Source: Strigamia acuminata (lineage: Eukaryota > Arthropoda > Chilopoda > Geophilomorpha > Linotaeniidae). From it: 64,000 nucleotides of DNA. The notes under the pieces were generated by a model. That model had not been told where the DNA came from. It ran no database searches and saw only the letters and a program-made list of their open reading frames with translations. The stretch's first letter is position 1; each line of letters begins with the position of its first letter. A program made the position numbers and the translations under genes. Positions 11,549-22,651 of this stretch are shown one piece after another. The stretch lies in NCBI GenBank assembly GCA_949358305.1, contig OX442314.1, positions 42,354,581 to 42,418,580 of the forward strand, in the 5' to 3' direction.

Positions 11549-11682
11549 ACTCATCTTCTCACTTTGACTGGCCATAACTCAGAAAAAAAAGGTGATGGCA
11601 ATAAACTGTTGAAAAATTTAGAAACTACACTTTATTTGGAATAAAACAGCATTTTGAGATTCGACAATATCTTTTTTATTTA

Positions 11683-12017
11683 TCATAGAAAAATACAAAA
11701 AGGAAAATCAAGTGTTGGAAAAAAAATATCAGATAGCTGCTTAGCATGGAAATAAGTTTGTGATAATGCACTAAAATGTAACAGTTGATACTTGGTGGCT
11801 CCACCTTTTGCTTTAATTATGGCTTTAATATGATCAGGCATTGAGGAAACAAGTTTGGCACAACAATCGGAATTGATTTCACTCCAGCTTTGCGTGATTG
11901 CATCCTTCAATGTTGCTTTAGTTGTGGGGTTCTCCGAATTGATCATCTAATGTGGGTAGAAGAAATGTGTCCAGAATGTCCATATGTTTCAGCATTTGCA
12001 GTGTCATTTATAACACA
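11683..12017 (-). pseudogene. Tc1-like transposase, C-terminal part (3' half of split element)
   Basis: The minus strand gives a Tc1 C-terminus with SWSEI, CAKLVSSMPDHIKAIIKAKGG and TKY. Immediately upstream, toward the BEL-1 insertion, lie ANAETY and, after a 1-nt frameshift, MDILDTFLLPTL. About 55 residues carrying the second and third catalytic acids (the QDNAPCH and SPDLNPIE region) are deleted. The sequence continues at 17395 across the BEL-1 element. Confidence 0.85.
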
Positions 12018-12022
12018 CAATT
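12018..12022. repeat. Target site duplication CAATT, left of BEL-1
   Basis: CAATT here and at 17395-17399 flank the element. Five-base duplications are usual for BEL/Pao. Confidence 0.85.
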
Positions 12023-12637
12023 TGTGAAAACTGGCGTTTTACTGTTCACATTCCCTTTAATGTGTTGATTTTATTTGTTATTTTGTATTTTTATCCTACA
12101 TTTAATATTTGTGTGTTTTTACTTCCTTTGATGTAATATTTCAGTGTTATTCATTTCATTTTATATTTCCTAACTTGATAACTTTGCATTGGTGTTTGTG
12201 TATTTTTTATTCAATTATTCTAGTATTTTAATGTCATTTTATTTTATTTATATATTTTGATTTGGATATATTCCTTTTAATGTTCTATCATTTATTATTC
12301 TGTGAAATTCAATTTAATATTTGTATTCAATTTTAACATGTTTATCTTTCACATTTTGGTGTCATTAACCTTTTATTTAAAGAGGGTTTGATTATTGTCA
12401 CATGACCTGGCTTCAGCTCTCCTTCTAGGAATGCAGCTGAAGCCAATTATCGGATTAGTGGTGCTCCAATAGGAGCGTTTTGTATATATCTTTTTGAAGA
12501 CAATAAAGTCCAACCCCAGTAAGTGTACAAAATTCATGGTGGAAGCAAGCTGCAGATTTTATTTCCAAAACATACATTTAAATTACAAAGAAGCCAGAGA
12601 CTTTAAGAAGACCAACTAAAAGCGATTGGAATCTACA
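12023..12637 (+). repeat. BEL-1 5' LTR
   Basis: 615 bp, TG...CA ends. AATAAA is present near 12500 just after TATATATC, fitting a compact promoter and poly(A) region. Bases 12116-12637 recur at 16873-17394 with very few differences. Confidence 0.9.
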
Positions 12638-12640
12638 TTT

Positions 12641-12658
12641 TGGTGCCGAAACCCGGGA
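12641..12658 (+). other. BEL-1 primer binding site
   Basis: TGGTGCCGAAACCCGGGA starts 3 bases after the LTR. It has the TGG start and GC-rich form expected for pairing to a tRNA 3' end and is typical of BEL/Pao elements. Confidence 0.8.
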
Positions 12659-12682
12659 GTACCCCAAACTGCAAGTAAAAAA

Positions 12683-15600
12683 ATGCCTCCGAAATTTGAA
12701 TTGAAAAGAAGGGCCTTGACCACAGCCATCCAGGCTGCAGAGACATTAATGGCCGCCATTACAACTGCCTTTGCTGGCGTGCCGGTGGTGACCAAAGACG
12801 TGCTCAGCATCTGGACAGATCAACTGGAGGGCAAAATGCTCCGCGTTACAAAAGCCAGTGATTTGGCCATGGACTTGGCAAAAAGTGACCTTGAGGTGGA
12901 CGAGGTGAGCAACGCGATCGACGCCATAGAGGACCGCGCTGCATCAACTAGAGCCGCCATTATGACGTACACTGCTCGGAATTATCCAGTTCAGCCCGCT
13001 GTGCCTCAAAATTTACCGCTACCATTGAATCCAACAATTAACAATTTTATAAAACGAAAACCGTTGGAAGTGCCAAAATTTGACGGTAGGCGGCCAGAGG
13101 ATTGGAGTGGGTTCTGGAGAACATTTAGCGTGCAGTATGGAGACGATGCACAGTTGGACAATATAAACAAATTACTTCACCTGCGCACGTATCTGCACGG
13201 GGACGCTTTGAATGACATCAAAGCGTTAGAAATTACCGAACCAAATTACCTGGTCGCAATTGATCGCTTAAAAAGAAAATACGGCGATAAAATTTTGTTG
13301 GAAAACCGATTCATAAATAATTTGTCTGTTTTACCTGCAGTGAAGGACGAGAAAGATCAAGCTGGGCTGCAGCGTTTGCATCGCCACGTCGAAATAAACA
13401 TTGAAAATTTAAGCAATATCGACGTGAACCTCGAGGAGTACCAAAGAACACTGTTTCCCACGCTGGCCACGGCAATCCCACGAGCACTGATGCGTGAGTA
13501 CGATCGAGAGAACGCTGCAGAACGATCGGTTCCCCGCCTCATGAAGTGGCTGCACGATTTCGTGACGAAAGAAGCGCAATACGAAATGATGGCGAGCCAA
13601 TCAAAACAGACTGCATCACATCAAAAATCGAATGCGACTCCCGACGCCCCGAGCTTCAAGAAGGAGAAGAAACGATTCGACAAGAGAGACAAAAGAGTCC
13701 AAGAAAGCTCCGCGTCAATGATGTCGATTGCAGTCAAGACCTGCCAATTTTGCGAATCGAAGAGCCATGATCGAAAAGTCTGCCCACTCAACGCCGAGGA
13801 ACGAATGGCGAAATTAAAAGCAAAAAACGTTTGTTTTCGGTGTCTCGGACGAACACCGCACCCGACCAAAGAATGCCGCACATCAATGAAGTGCTTTCGA
13901 TGCGAGGGACAGCACCACACATATTTGTGCACCAAGCCAAAATCGACGGCGACCAACGATTCGAATTCCGGCAGACAGATTGAAGTGACTGAAATCAAAC
14001 AAAATGCAGTTGTCAGCGTAAATCGACCAGCTGTTGAATTTTTGATGATCCAGATGGCACAATTGAGCGGAGAGAAGCTGCAAACCAAGGGCGTCTGCTA
14101 CATCGATGGCGGAGCACAGCGCACATTTATCCGCGCTGACGTGGCTCAAAAACTGAAATTGAAAAAATTGGGCACGGAGAAAATAAACCTCGCCACTTTT
14201 GGTCAGCATCCCAAGATGGAAGTGAGAAACCGAGTCCAAGTGAAGATACAACCGATCAATGGAACATCTCCAGCCATATTAATCGACGCAATTGAAACGC
14301 CACGATGCACGACCACTCCAACTGAAATTCCGACCACCTTGCTAAGCAACAAATTGAGAGACTTGGGAATCCAAGTGAACTGCAAACAGGCCGCCTTACA
14401 TTCGAGCGAAGTGGACATTCTTCTTGGCGTAGACCACTACAATAAAATTACCACGGGTCAATCCAAATTTATCGAGGAAAATTTGGCTGCTGTAAACACA
14501 ATTTTGGGATGGACGTTGCACGGACAAACGACGCAGGGGACACAGCTCATCGCGTCGCCGACACAAGCCAACAAAATAACTATTATTCCTTCCACAGACG
14601 ACCTGCTACGAAAATTTTGGGAGCTCGAATCGATTGGAGTCCAGCACGAGTCCATGACCACCACGGGAGATGAGGAAATAATGAAAAAATTCGACCAAAC
14701 CATCAACTGGACAGGAAGCCATTATTCCGTCCAATTACCGTGGACAGTGAATCCAGATGAGCTCGCTGACAACTACCAAATCGCCGAGCAGAGATTTCTC
14801 AATTTGATACGTCGTTTCCGTAAGCAGCCCAATTTATATCTCGAGTATAAAAAAGTCATTGATGAGCAGATCGAGCAGAACATTGTTGAAGAGGTGCCAA
14901 AAGGCGAAATTCCCGGTCCCGTTTACTACATGCCACACAGGCCTGTGGTCAAGGAAGATCGAGTGACGACCAAATTGCGAATAGTATTCGACGCTTCTTC
15001 ACATAACAAGGGCCAATTGTCTCTAAATGACTGTTTATCAAAGGGAGCCAATCTACTCCCATCTTTGATTTTTGTTTTGCTGAAGTTTCGAATTCATGAG
15101 TTTGCATTAATAGCCGATATCAAGAAAGCATTTCATCAGATAGAGATTGCCATGAGGGATCGCGATGCAACACGTTTTTTTTGGGTCGATGAGCTGTGGG
15201 ACGGAATTGGACGAGCAATAATCAAGATTTTGCGCCAAACTCGAGTGCTGTTCGGAGCCGCCCCCAGCCCATTCCTGCTGAGTGCGACCATAAAGCACCA
15301 TTTGAGGAAATTTAAAGACGAATTTCCACTAGCCGTCGAATTCATAAATCGATTTCTTTATATGGACGATTTGATATCTTCCCTGGACAGCGAGAAAAGG
15401 GCAGAAGAAATTTTTCGACAGGCGCGCGTCATCATGGCCGCAGCGGGAATGGAGTTTGTGAAATGGCAGACAAATTCGACCAAATTGCGAGCAATAATGC
15501 GACGAGAAGTCCCATCCGACCGCGACTTGATGAACGACGAGGAAACCAAGGTTTTGGGATTGCGATGGAGTCCAAGCTCAGACCAGATAGGCCTGGCTGT

Positions 15601-16888
15601 AGAAATTGCAGAAGACGTTGGAACCAAACAAATCACCAAACGAAGAGTCATATGCATAACAGCACAGATTTTCGACCCATTGGGTTTTGCGAGTCCCTTC
15701 ACCATCACGGCAAAGATTTTTTTCCAAACTTTATGGCTAAGAAAATTGAAGTGGGACGAAAAATTAAATGAAGAAATGCAAGAAATTTGGGAAAAATGGG
15801 CGAAACAAATCCCCAATTTGAGAGAAGTCCAACTGCCAAGATGGATTGGATTTAAGCCACATCAAGAAAACGAAATTCACATATTCTGCGACGCCAGCCC
15901 GAGAGCTTATGGCGCTGTGGCTTATATGCGCAGAAAGGAAGAAAATTTAATAATAATAAGTTTTTTATTTTCTAAATCTAGAGTGGCTCCAGTAAAACCA
16001 TTGACGCTGCCCAAGCTAGAACTAATGGGCGCCCTTCTTGCAGTACGCCTCAGAGACCAATTAATAGAGGTGATGGACTGCAACCGATACCATTACTGGA
16101 CCGACAGTCAGATCTGCTTGCATTGGATAACAAACACATCCAAGCGACCACCAACATTTATAAACAACCGGGCGATCGAAATCAGAGAAAAATCGCATGT
16201 AAAGGCATGGAAACACGTCGCGGGCCCGGAAAATCCAGCCGATCGACTGACAAGAGGCATTGATGCAGCGGAGCTAACAAATGACGAACTGTGGTGGAAA
16301 GGGCCAAAATGGCTAAGTGAAGAACAAGAGAACTGGCCAAATAATAAGATAGAATTACCCATAGACCCAGACGAATTAGACAGTGAAGTTGACGATCAGG
16401 AAGAGCCAAGCGGAGAAACCCATGCGAATGCAGTTCAACAAAATAATCAAAATTTTGCATTTCCAATTTCCAGGTCATATTTACGCACATGTCGAGTGTG
16501 GGCCTGGTGCTATCGTTTTGCACACAACTCAAAACAAAAAGCAGACAGCGGACATCGTCAACAAGGGGTTTTGAATGCAGAGGAACTCGTGACGGCAAAG
16601 CAAAAATTGATCATCGCTTCACAACGGCAACACTACGCCGCAGAAATGAAGCAACTGACCGAGGGGAAACCATTGATGGCAGCATCCAAATTAAAGCTGC
16701 TCAACCCGTTCATCGATGCAAATGGAGTAATGAGACTGAGGACCAGACTACAAACCTCCAAAGATGAACAAACAGCAACACAACCTATCGTGTTACCACA
16801 AAAATGCGAATTGACCAAACTAATATTTTCGCATTCTCATTCCCAGGTTCTCCACTGCGGCTTGACAGCAACTTTTTACTTCCTTTGA
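12683..16888 (+). CDS. BEL-1 gag-pol polyprotein, truncated in integrase
   Basis: The frame is open from before the primer site, but the first ATG in it is at 12683 (MPPKFELKRR). About 1400 residues follow. The gag part has a BEL-type capsid region (KFDGRRPEDWSGFW) and three Cys/His knuckles near 13740-13935 (CQFCESKSHDRKVC is CX2CX4HX4C). The protease motif is IDGGAQ rather than DSGA, near 14100. The reverse transcriptase carries YMDD at 15359-15370, and RNase H starts at HIFCDAS near 15880. The integrase zinc domain begins with HCGLTAT and is cut off by the junction with the LTR at 16873; the last few codons are LTR-derived. No internal stop is present. Confidence 0.93.
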   Translation: MPPKFELKRRALTTAIQAAETLMAAITTAFAGVPVVTKDVLSIWTDQLEGKMLRVTKASDLAMDLAKSDLEVDEVSNAIDAIEDRAASTRAAIMTYTARNYPVQPAVPQNLPLPLNPTINNFIKRKPLEVPKFDGRRPEDWSGFWRTFSVQYGDDAQLDNINKLLHLRTYLHGDALNDIKALEITEPNYLVAIDRLKRKYGDKILLENRFINNLSVLPAVKDEKDQAGLQRLHRHVEINIENLSNIDVNLEEYQRTLFPTLATAIPRALMREYDRENAAERSVPRLMKWLHDFVTKEAQYEMMASQSKQTASHQKSNATPDAPSFKKEKKRFDKRDKRVQESSASMMSIAVKTCQFCESKSHDRKVCPLNAEERMAKLKAKNVCFRCLGRTPHPTKECRTSMKCFRCEGQHHTYLCTKPKSTATNDSNSGRQIEVTEIKQNAVVSVNRPAVEFLMIQMAQLSGEKLQTKGVCYIDGGAQRTFIRADVAQKLKLKKLGTEKINLATFGQHPKMEVRNRVQVKIQPINGTSPAILIDAIETPRCTTTPTEIPTTLLSNKLRDLGIQVNCKQAALHSSEVDILLGVDHYNKITTGQSKFIEENLAAVNTILGWTLHGQTTQGTQLIASPTQANKITIIPSTDDLLRKFWELESIGVQHESMTTTGDEEIMKKFDQTINWTGSHYSVQLPWTVNPDELADNYQIAEQRFLNLIRRFRKQPNLYLEYKKVIDEQIEQNIVEEVPKGEIPGPVYYMPHRPVVKEDRVTTKLRIVFDASSHNKGQLSLNDCLSKGANLLPSLIFVLLKFRIHEFALIADIKKAFHQIEIAMRDRDATRFFWVDELWDGIGRAIIKILRQTRVLFGAAPSPFLLSATIKHHLRKFKDEFPLAVEFINRFLYMDDLISSLDSEKRAEEIFRQARVIMAAAGMEFVKWQTNSTKLRAIMRREVPSDRDLMNDEETKVLGLRWSPSSDQIGLAVEIAEDVGTKQITKRRVICITAQIFDPLGFASPFTITAKIFFQTLWLRKLKWDEKLNEEMQEIWEKWAKQIPNLREVQLPRWIGFKPHQENEIHIFCDASPRAYGAVAYMRRKEENLIIISFLFSKSRVAPVKPLTLPKLELMGALLAVRLRDQLIEVMDCNRYHYWTDSQICLHWITNTSKRPPTFINNRAIEIREKSHVKAWKHVAGPENPADRLTRGIDAAELTNDELWWKGPKWLSEEQENWPNNKIELPIDPDELDSEVDDQEEPSGETHANAVQQNNQNFAFPISRSYLRTCRVWAWCYRFAHNSKQKADSGHRQQGVLNAEELVTAKQKLIIASQRQHYAAEMKQLTEGKPLMAASKLKLLNPFIDANGVMRLRTRLQTSKDEQTATQPIVLPQKCELTKLIFSHSHSQVLHCGLTATFYFL

Positions 16889-17394
16889 TGTAATATTTCA
16901 GTGTTATTCATTTCATTTTATATTTCCTAACTTGATAACTTTGCATTGGTGTTTGTGTATTTTTTATTCAATTATTCTAGTATTTTAATGTCATTTTATT
17001 TGATTTATATATTTTGATTTGGATATATTCCTTTTAATGTTCTATCATTTATTATTCTGTGAAATTCAATTTAATATTTGTATTCAATTTTAACATGTTT
17101 ATCTTTCACATTTTGGTGTCATTAACCTTTTATTTAAAGAGGGTTTGATTATTGTCACATGACCTGGCTTCAGCTCTCCTTCTAGGAATGCAGCTGAAGC
17201 CAATTATCGGATTAGTGGTGCTCCAATAGGAGCGTTTTGTATATATCTTTTTGAAGACAATAAAGTCCAACCCCAGTAAGTGTACAAAATTCATGGTGGA
17301 AGCAAGCTGCAGATTTTATTTCCAAAACATACATTTAAATTACAAAGAAGCCAGAGACTTTAAGAAGACCAACTAAAAGCGATTGGAATCTACA
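16873..17394 (+). repeat. BEL-1 3' LTR, lacking its first 93 bases
   Basis: Matches 12116-12637 without length change. The junction TTTTTACTTCC follows directly after the broken integrase frame. Confidence 0.9.
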
Positions 17395-17910
17395 CAATTC
17401 TCCAATTCCTACCGAGGAGAAACAGCCCCAAACCATAAAACTATGAGGAAATTTAACAGTTGACGACAGGCAATCAGGATGAAATTTCTCATTTGTCTTT
17501 CTCCAAACAAATATCCCACAATCATCACCTGGTCCAATACATAACCTTGATTCATGATTCATCACTGAATACAACTCGTTTCCCAGTCATCTGCATTTCA
17601 ATGGCTATGTTTTTTAACCCATTTTTACGATTTTGGCGATGTGTTTTCGTGAGTAGTAGTTTAGCCTTAGCTTTTTTGAAGAAATATTTTTTTTCATTCA
17701 ACCTATTACACAATGTTCGATCACAAACATTCACTCCTTTGTTTTTCCATTCAGCATTCATTTGTTTTGAGGTTGATTTTCCCATTTTTTGGGCAATGAA
17801 ACCATTGACCACATGACATTGATCACAACTCACGCAGTCATCATGGTCAGAATTATTACTTTTTAAATCATCAGACTTTTTAAAAATGCCACAGTCTTCA
17901 ATCGAAACAA
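17395..17910 (-). pseudogene. Tc1-like transposase, N-terminal and central part (5' half of split element)
   Basis: Minus-strand frames carry the helix-turn-helix end (STSKQ, VCDRTLCNRL), then a KNGLKNIAIEMQ stretch and VVFSDES with the first catalytic aspartate. In a shifted frame follow IFVWRK and SFMVWGCFSSVGIGEL. These match Tc1-type DD34E transposases in order. The sequence stops exactly at the CAATT duplication and resumes at 12017. No terminal inverted repeat could be fixed. Confidence 0.85.
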
Positions 17911-18044
17911 AATTTCTTTCTAGGGTAATTAAATAAGTATAATATGGTTATAGTGAAAATGAACAAGAACGAATTTATTCGGATAAATACAAATGAATTA
18001 AGGAATTAATACTAAATTAAGAAAAAACAAATTAATACGAAATA

Positions 18045-18411
18045 ATGGAAGGAATAAATAAAGTCATCCATCTCATAATTGAGGATTTTGATTGTGGGGA
18101 AATTGTACATGAACTCAAACTGAACGATCTGGTGCACCTGGTGGTCGCTTGCCCAAATTTTTCTTGCGTCGGATCAAAGCGGCTCCGATTGCGAACGTGT
18201 GAAACGGTTGTGGGACAGAATGGATCGAATCAATTCTGAAAGGGATTTGCAGCCGCAGATCACTTTGTTCGCTTTGATGAAGGATTTAGCGACGGGAAAT
18301 GTGGAAGCGAGAGACGAGGACCCGTACTGGATCGCTTACGAACACGTTGTAGGAAAAGGCAAAAACTCCCTCTCCGTAACCATGCTCATAAAAGGCGAGT
18401 AACGCGACGAT
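18045..18411 (+). pseudogene. Possible F-box-type first exon with a 1-nt frame break
   Basis: A frame starting MEGINKVIHLIIEDF has a leucine-rich amphipathic block (ELKLNDLVHLVVACPN) of the kind found in F-boxes. After the homopolymer CCCAAATTTTT, the open frame continues one base out, with ERVKRLWDRMDRINSE and PYWIAYEHVVGKG, to a stop at 18402. A possible donor GTAACG lies at 18400. It could be the 5' exon of the leucine-rich-repeat gene at 23.5 kb, but the phases do not join directly. The break may be a sequencing indel. The F-box call is weak. Confidence 0.35.
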
Positions 18412-18413
18412 TT

Positions 18414-19049
18414 TTGATGAAGAAATAGCATTTTGAATGGATAAATCCTTTGCATTAGCTTAAACTTAATTGTCAAATTGAAATTCCTTCACACGTAGTT
18501 GCAGCGCCGCTCTGGTGGGAACAGCTTGTGATGCTTTTCCGTCGGCATAGCAACGGTCGCGTGTTTGTGCTTTCCATTCTATTTCGCGCGTCGTTTTCGT
18601 CCGCTGTTTCTTCCGTTTCCTCTCGGATTTCAATTCGTTTTTTCGTATTTATGCAGAATTTTATAGATGTACAGCCAAGGAACTAGGTTAGGATTGTATT
18701 TCCAGTCGATGGTTTAATTTTACGATCTTTAATGTCTCGAAAATGTTTCCATTCCATTTTAGGCCTAAGAATCGAATTGAAATAGGCTGATGAAATGACT
18801 TTTTTCTTCCTGTCTTAGTATGTTTTTATCTTTTTCTAAGTTTCTTTGTAATTTTGTAAGGATTTACATTTGAATTTCAGCTCGGTAAAGCTTTGAATAT
18901 TTTTTGTAGTTTGTGTCGTTTTTTTCTCCTCTATCCAGTTGTGTTTTTGTTTTTAAGATCGGATCAATTCGAAATGTAGGAAATACCAGAGATAATTAAT
19001 GATTCTTTTGAATTTTTAGAGTTTTGGTTATATTATATTGTTATTTGAA
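18414..19049. other. Intergenic DNA, no feature recognised
   Basis: A pyrimidine-rich stretch near 18560-18640 and otherwise AT-rich sequence. No ORF, tRNA or repeat pair. Confidence 0.25.
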
Positions 19050-19180
19050 TATGGGGGTGTAAAATTCAACTCTCACCTCCTCGTGGTCACCCCCGGGTTA
19101 AGCTAAAAGAGAGCTCTGGTCATAATAGAGTTGGTATTGTCAGCCTGCACGCCTTTCTGGGTGTCGCATTTACTAACTGT
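19050..19180 (+). repeat. Dispersed repeat R1, short copy
   Basis: Starts GGGGGTGTAAAATTCAACTC and keeps the AGAGAGCTCTGGTCAT block and one hairpin unit. It lacks most of the tandem part found in copies 1 and 3. Confidence 0.7.
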
Positions 19181-19189
19181 TCTGAAATC

Positions 19190-20154
19190 AACCTCTGTTG
19201 GTTTGGGATAGTAATCCAACTATTTCCACATGGTGGTCAAATGTATTTCTTTCTTATGTATTGCTCGTGTAGTTTTGGCTTTGTATGGTCTGTTTCTCCT
19301 TTCACTGCTTCCATATTTCATGTTCCCTTTTTTTTCAACCTTGCAAAGTTTGCCATTTTATTTTAAATTATTTAAATATTTAAAAATATTTGACAATACT
19401 TTTAACTCCTTCTCTTCTAATTTCTGCTAGTATTTTCTCCGGTCGGATTTCTTGTTGGGGTCAACACTGAGCATTTACGTAAAAATGTGAAACACTAGTC
19501 CAGAGCCCGTTTGGCCAAAGGCCCAAACTACTGAACCGAAAACCTGAAACCTGAAGAATGGAAAACATGAAAAAAAGGCATGAAAATCAAATGGCAAAAA
19601 AAAAAACCAAAAAAACATACAACAAAATAATACGTGTAATATAAGGCGGGTCTGACATGCATCTCGATATTCTAAAGTTGTTATTATCGCCGTTTATATT
19701 CTGTTACATTTTTATACAGTATATTGTTTTAAAAGGCACGATACATCGATTTGTTATCAATAATACAATTATTACGTGTCACATTGTACGTTAATTACTA
19801 AACATAATTACGATCACGACATCTCCCCGGAAATCTAGCTGAACTAGCTGAAAGCTAATTTTCTTGTTGTTAATACTGCTCGGGGTCGTTGTTCCCTCGT
19901 TCTCGTTGCTTCTTCTGTTTCGGACATCTGTTTCGTCCTTGATCTCGTTGTTTGATCTCGTTGTTTGATCTCGTTGTTTGAAGCATGTCAGGCATTTAAT
20001 GATCGTGTCTGCATATATGTGGGCATAAATTCTAATTCCAATTCTAATTCTAATTCTAATTCATTCCTCATTTCCTGGAAATATTCCTCAGCTTCAGGAT
20101 TCAGTGGCGCGTGCCGATAATTTCTGTGCCATGCTCTCTGATATTGTTTTCTGA
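19190..20154. other. Non-coding DNA with simple repeats
   Basis: A 13-bp unit GATCTCGTTGTTT occurs three times at 19941-19979, and an AATTCT array lies at about 20027-20063. No gene is seen. Confidence 0.4.
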
Positions 20155-20250
20155 GGCAGACTGTGCAAACAACTCACAAGTCAGTCGTTTGCAGCTGGGA
20201 ATTGGAAAATAAACTAACAACATTGTACCCAAGAAATGCTAGTTCTCTCC
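20155..20250. repeat. Repeat R2, copy 2
   Basis: Same order of motifs as 9168-9264, with small indels. Confidence 0.5.
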
Positions 20251-20255
20251 AGAGT

Positions 20256-21298
20256 ATAGAATAGCCAACATGGCTGCTTGGATTTCTTTCGCAGGAAAAT
20301 CTACCTAAAATCATTAATTTATTTTAGTTTAAAATAAATAAATAATTACCGGTAGCTATCGAAAAGTTAGTAATGTGCCAATAAGTTTAAAGCTGATGTG
20401 CTGTTAAAATATAAAAAAAAAAACATCAAAATCAATCAATAAAATCAGATAAATCAAATAAATTACTGTGTTCAGTCATATGGAACATTTGAAATGCCAA
20501 TAGATAAAGTCACAACCGGCTAAAACTACAAAAAAAAAATTAATAACAAGTGGGACGTTAACAAAATACGGTACTTTTGATGACATTAGGCCGCCTCTGG
20601 AAGTGCTTGGGCCTCTGGCAGTGCTTGTACCTTCAAATGAACCACCAAATACACAAGGACATTTGGATGTACTAGGGCCTGACATCCACTCCTTGAGTGT
20701 TTTTACCCGTCGTATAGGTGAAGTTTTCTTGGGTTTTACTGCTCGTGTAACGTGTATCCTTGAAGGTTTCGTTGGTGTTTCTTTCGGTGGTCTTTTTAAT
20801 TTTTTCGATAATCCAGATCCAGGCACTTTCACTGATAGTGTATGACATTTGCACAAAAGCAAAGACTGTGTCTACGGGCGGGCGAGGTGACGAAGCGATG
20901 CTCCTCTGCCTCTATCTTTGCCTCCCCGTTCATGTAGTTTACTTCCACCACCACGTGGTTTATTTGGAGGGGGGTAGTGCTCATCGTGGCCGTAACGGAT
21001 CATGATGAGGCTTTTCGTCTGGCTTCCGAACTTGGACAGAACAGTTTGAATAAAGAGGGGCGAAATCCATTCTTTGCGAACGATTTCTTCTTATCGGCAA
21101 TCAAATGCAAACCCGCTTGATTTGCTTTGCACTGCATTATATCAGGTTGGAAAAGGAGAGGAAGCAAGAAGATCGTGTTGCACGGTTGAATATTTTATTG
21201 CAAGTGCGTAAAACAGTCTCTAATAAATAACCGACACGCGACACAGTGCACGGATGCGAGAACAATAGAAATATGAAATAACATATTGGTCGGCAAGG
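20256..21298. other. Unassigned DNA
   Basis: A minus-strand frame of 128 codons (20476-20862) is rich in Lys, Pro, Ser and Thr and ends in a hydrophobic tail; I do not recognise it. Around 20870-21000 the minus strand would give a short Arg/Gly-rich peptide. Either could be decayed retroelement sequence. Confidence 0.25.
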
Positions 21299-22190
21299 TT
21301 ACAGGCCTAATCTTAAGCCTGATATTAAAGATAAAGGCAAATTCAAGCAAGAAAAACATTGCTTATTGAAGGCGCAATGTTTACAAATATACAGCAGTCT
21401 TAAAACAATTTTACATAACACTTGAGCAAATTCGGTCGCCGGATCTACTAAAGAAAAAGAATGTGCATTAGAAAAAGTTTCAGCAAAATTATCTTTAGCC
21501 AAAAGGACGCACAGCACGTTGCTCAGACGTAACGTGTTCCCTGACGAGCATTTGCCCCCGTCCCGCTGAATCGGCTTCCGCCTTATCGCTGGCCAAGCCG
21601 ACATTTTGTGGATATGGTTCACGTATGGTTCACGTAACTCAACATCTCCTGATTACTGAATATCTTCCTAAGTTCCGCTGCCTTGGTCTTTGTCAATTGT
21701 CTCTTTATCGTTCATCTTCAGCTGTGCCAATTCTATGCCGCATTTGACCACTTCAAAATCATTTTTCGGTCACATGTGGGCCTCAATCGTTTCCCACAGC
21801 TTCTTGGCGTTTGTCTCCGTGCTGTAACGCACTCCCTGCTCTCCAGAAAGTGACAGCATCAGGATTTCCATGGCCTCGTCATTTTTCCTCTCCCAATCAT
21901 CTCAAATGGCCCGCATTTGCCCGTAATTTGACTGCCCAAGTCGGCCTTTTTCCGGTTCCTCATTCACGATCACCGTCCTCCATAAGCCTTTCATCTTGAA
22001 TACCGCACGCAACCTCATCTTCCACAGGAAATAATTCCTGTCGGTCAGTCTCTCGACCGTCGTCGATGAAGAAGATACGTTCACGAACGATTCGCCGTCG
22101 CCATCTCTCGTCGCAACTCGTAGCAGACGACAGAAATACAAAACGGGAATTAATGTCACGCCAAATATTCTCAAAACTTAGCGACACTAA
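21299..22190 (-). pseudogene. Ty1/copia gag and protease-region relic
   Basis: The minus strand reads a copia-type gag start: RLTDRNYFLWKMRLRAVFK and GLWRTV. After an in-frame stop come KNDEAMEILMLSLSG and KKLWETIEAH. Further downstream, SGNTLRLSNVLCV resembles the block after the copia protease. Stops and shifts break every frame. It is unlike the intact copia at 57-64 kb in sequence, so it is a different, older family. Confidence 0.6.
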
Positions 22191-22566
22191 TAACTTGCGC
22201 TCATTCGTCTTCTTCGATCCGATCGTTCTCGTATTCCATCTCCATCACTCCATCATCCAGTTAAATGTTTAAATAAAATTGAAATTTGCTAATTAATTAA
22301 TCTTTTGGATTTTAAAATGCATATTTCGTAAAAAGGTAAATAGAAATGTAGAATAAGTAACCGATCTTATTTCATTTTTTTCATTTTTTCCATTTTTTCC
22401 ACATTGCAAACGATAACAAATTGATGCTAATAAATTCAAAACAGATGGAACGTGACTGTAACGTGACGGCAGAATTTACAAAACATATTGTGATACGTAA
22501 CGTACAGTAAACGTTCACTCCTATTTCGATGTATGTATGCCAAACGTTCATCCCTCGCAATCCTAC
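22191..22566. other. Spacer upstream of the elongin-A-like gene
   Basis: AT-rich, no ORF. Presumed distal promoter region of the gene at 22652. Confidence 0.3.
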
Positions 22567-22574
22567 TATAAAAG
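22567..22574 (+). promoter_or_regulatory. TATA box of the elongin-A-like gene
   Basis: TATAAAAG stands 78 bp before the ATG at 22652, which places a start site near 22597. It is the clearest core promoter motif in the window. Confidence 0.55.
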
Positions 22575-22651
22575 GAACACATTAAAATGAATAAAACATA
22601 TCTGCCTTGATCTCGAACAACAAACTACTCAACTCAGTCGAAATTAAAGAA

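Larger units (their letters stand above)
12023..17394 (+). mobile_element. BEL-1, a BEL/Pao LTR retrotransposon inserted in Tc1
   Basis: The element runs from TGTGAAAACTGG to GGAATCTACA and is flanked by CAATT on both sides. The 5' LTR is complete (615 bp). The internal part reads gag, protease, reverse transcriptase and RNase H and stops at the start of integrase. There it is fused to the LTR at base 94 of the LTR, so the rest of integrase and the first 93 bases of the 3' LTR are deleted. The copy can no longer integrate by itself. The two LTR segments are nearly identical over 522 bp, so the insertion is fairly recent. Confidence 0.93.

Noticed and set aside
13357-14706. Minus-strand frames up to 155 codons within BEL-1
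   Set aside because: Antisense shadows of the intact gag-pol frame.
19941-20063. Short tandem repeats taken as a possible CRISPR-like array
   Set aside because: Simple microsatellites without spacers in a eukaryotic genome.
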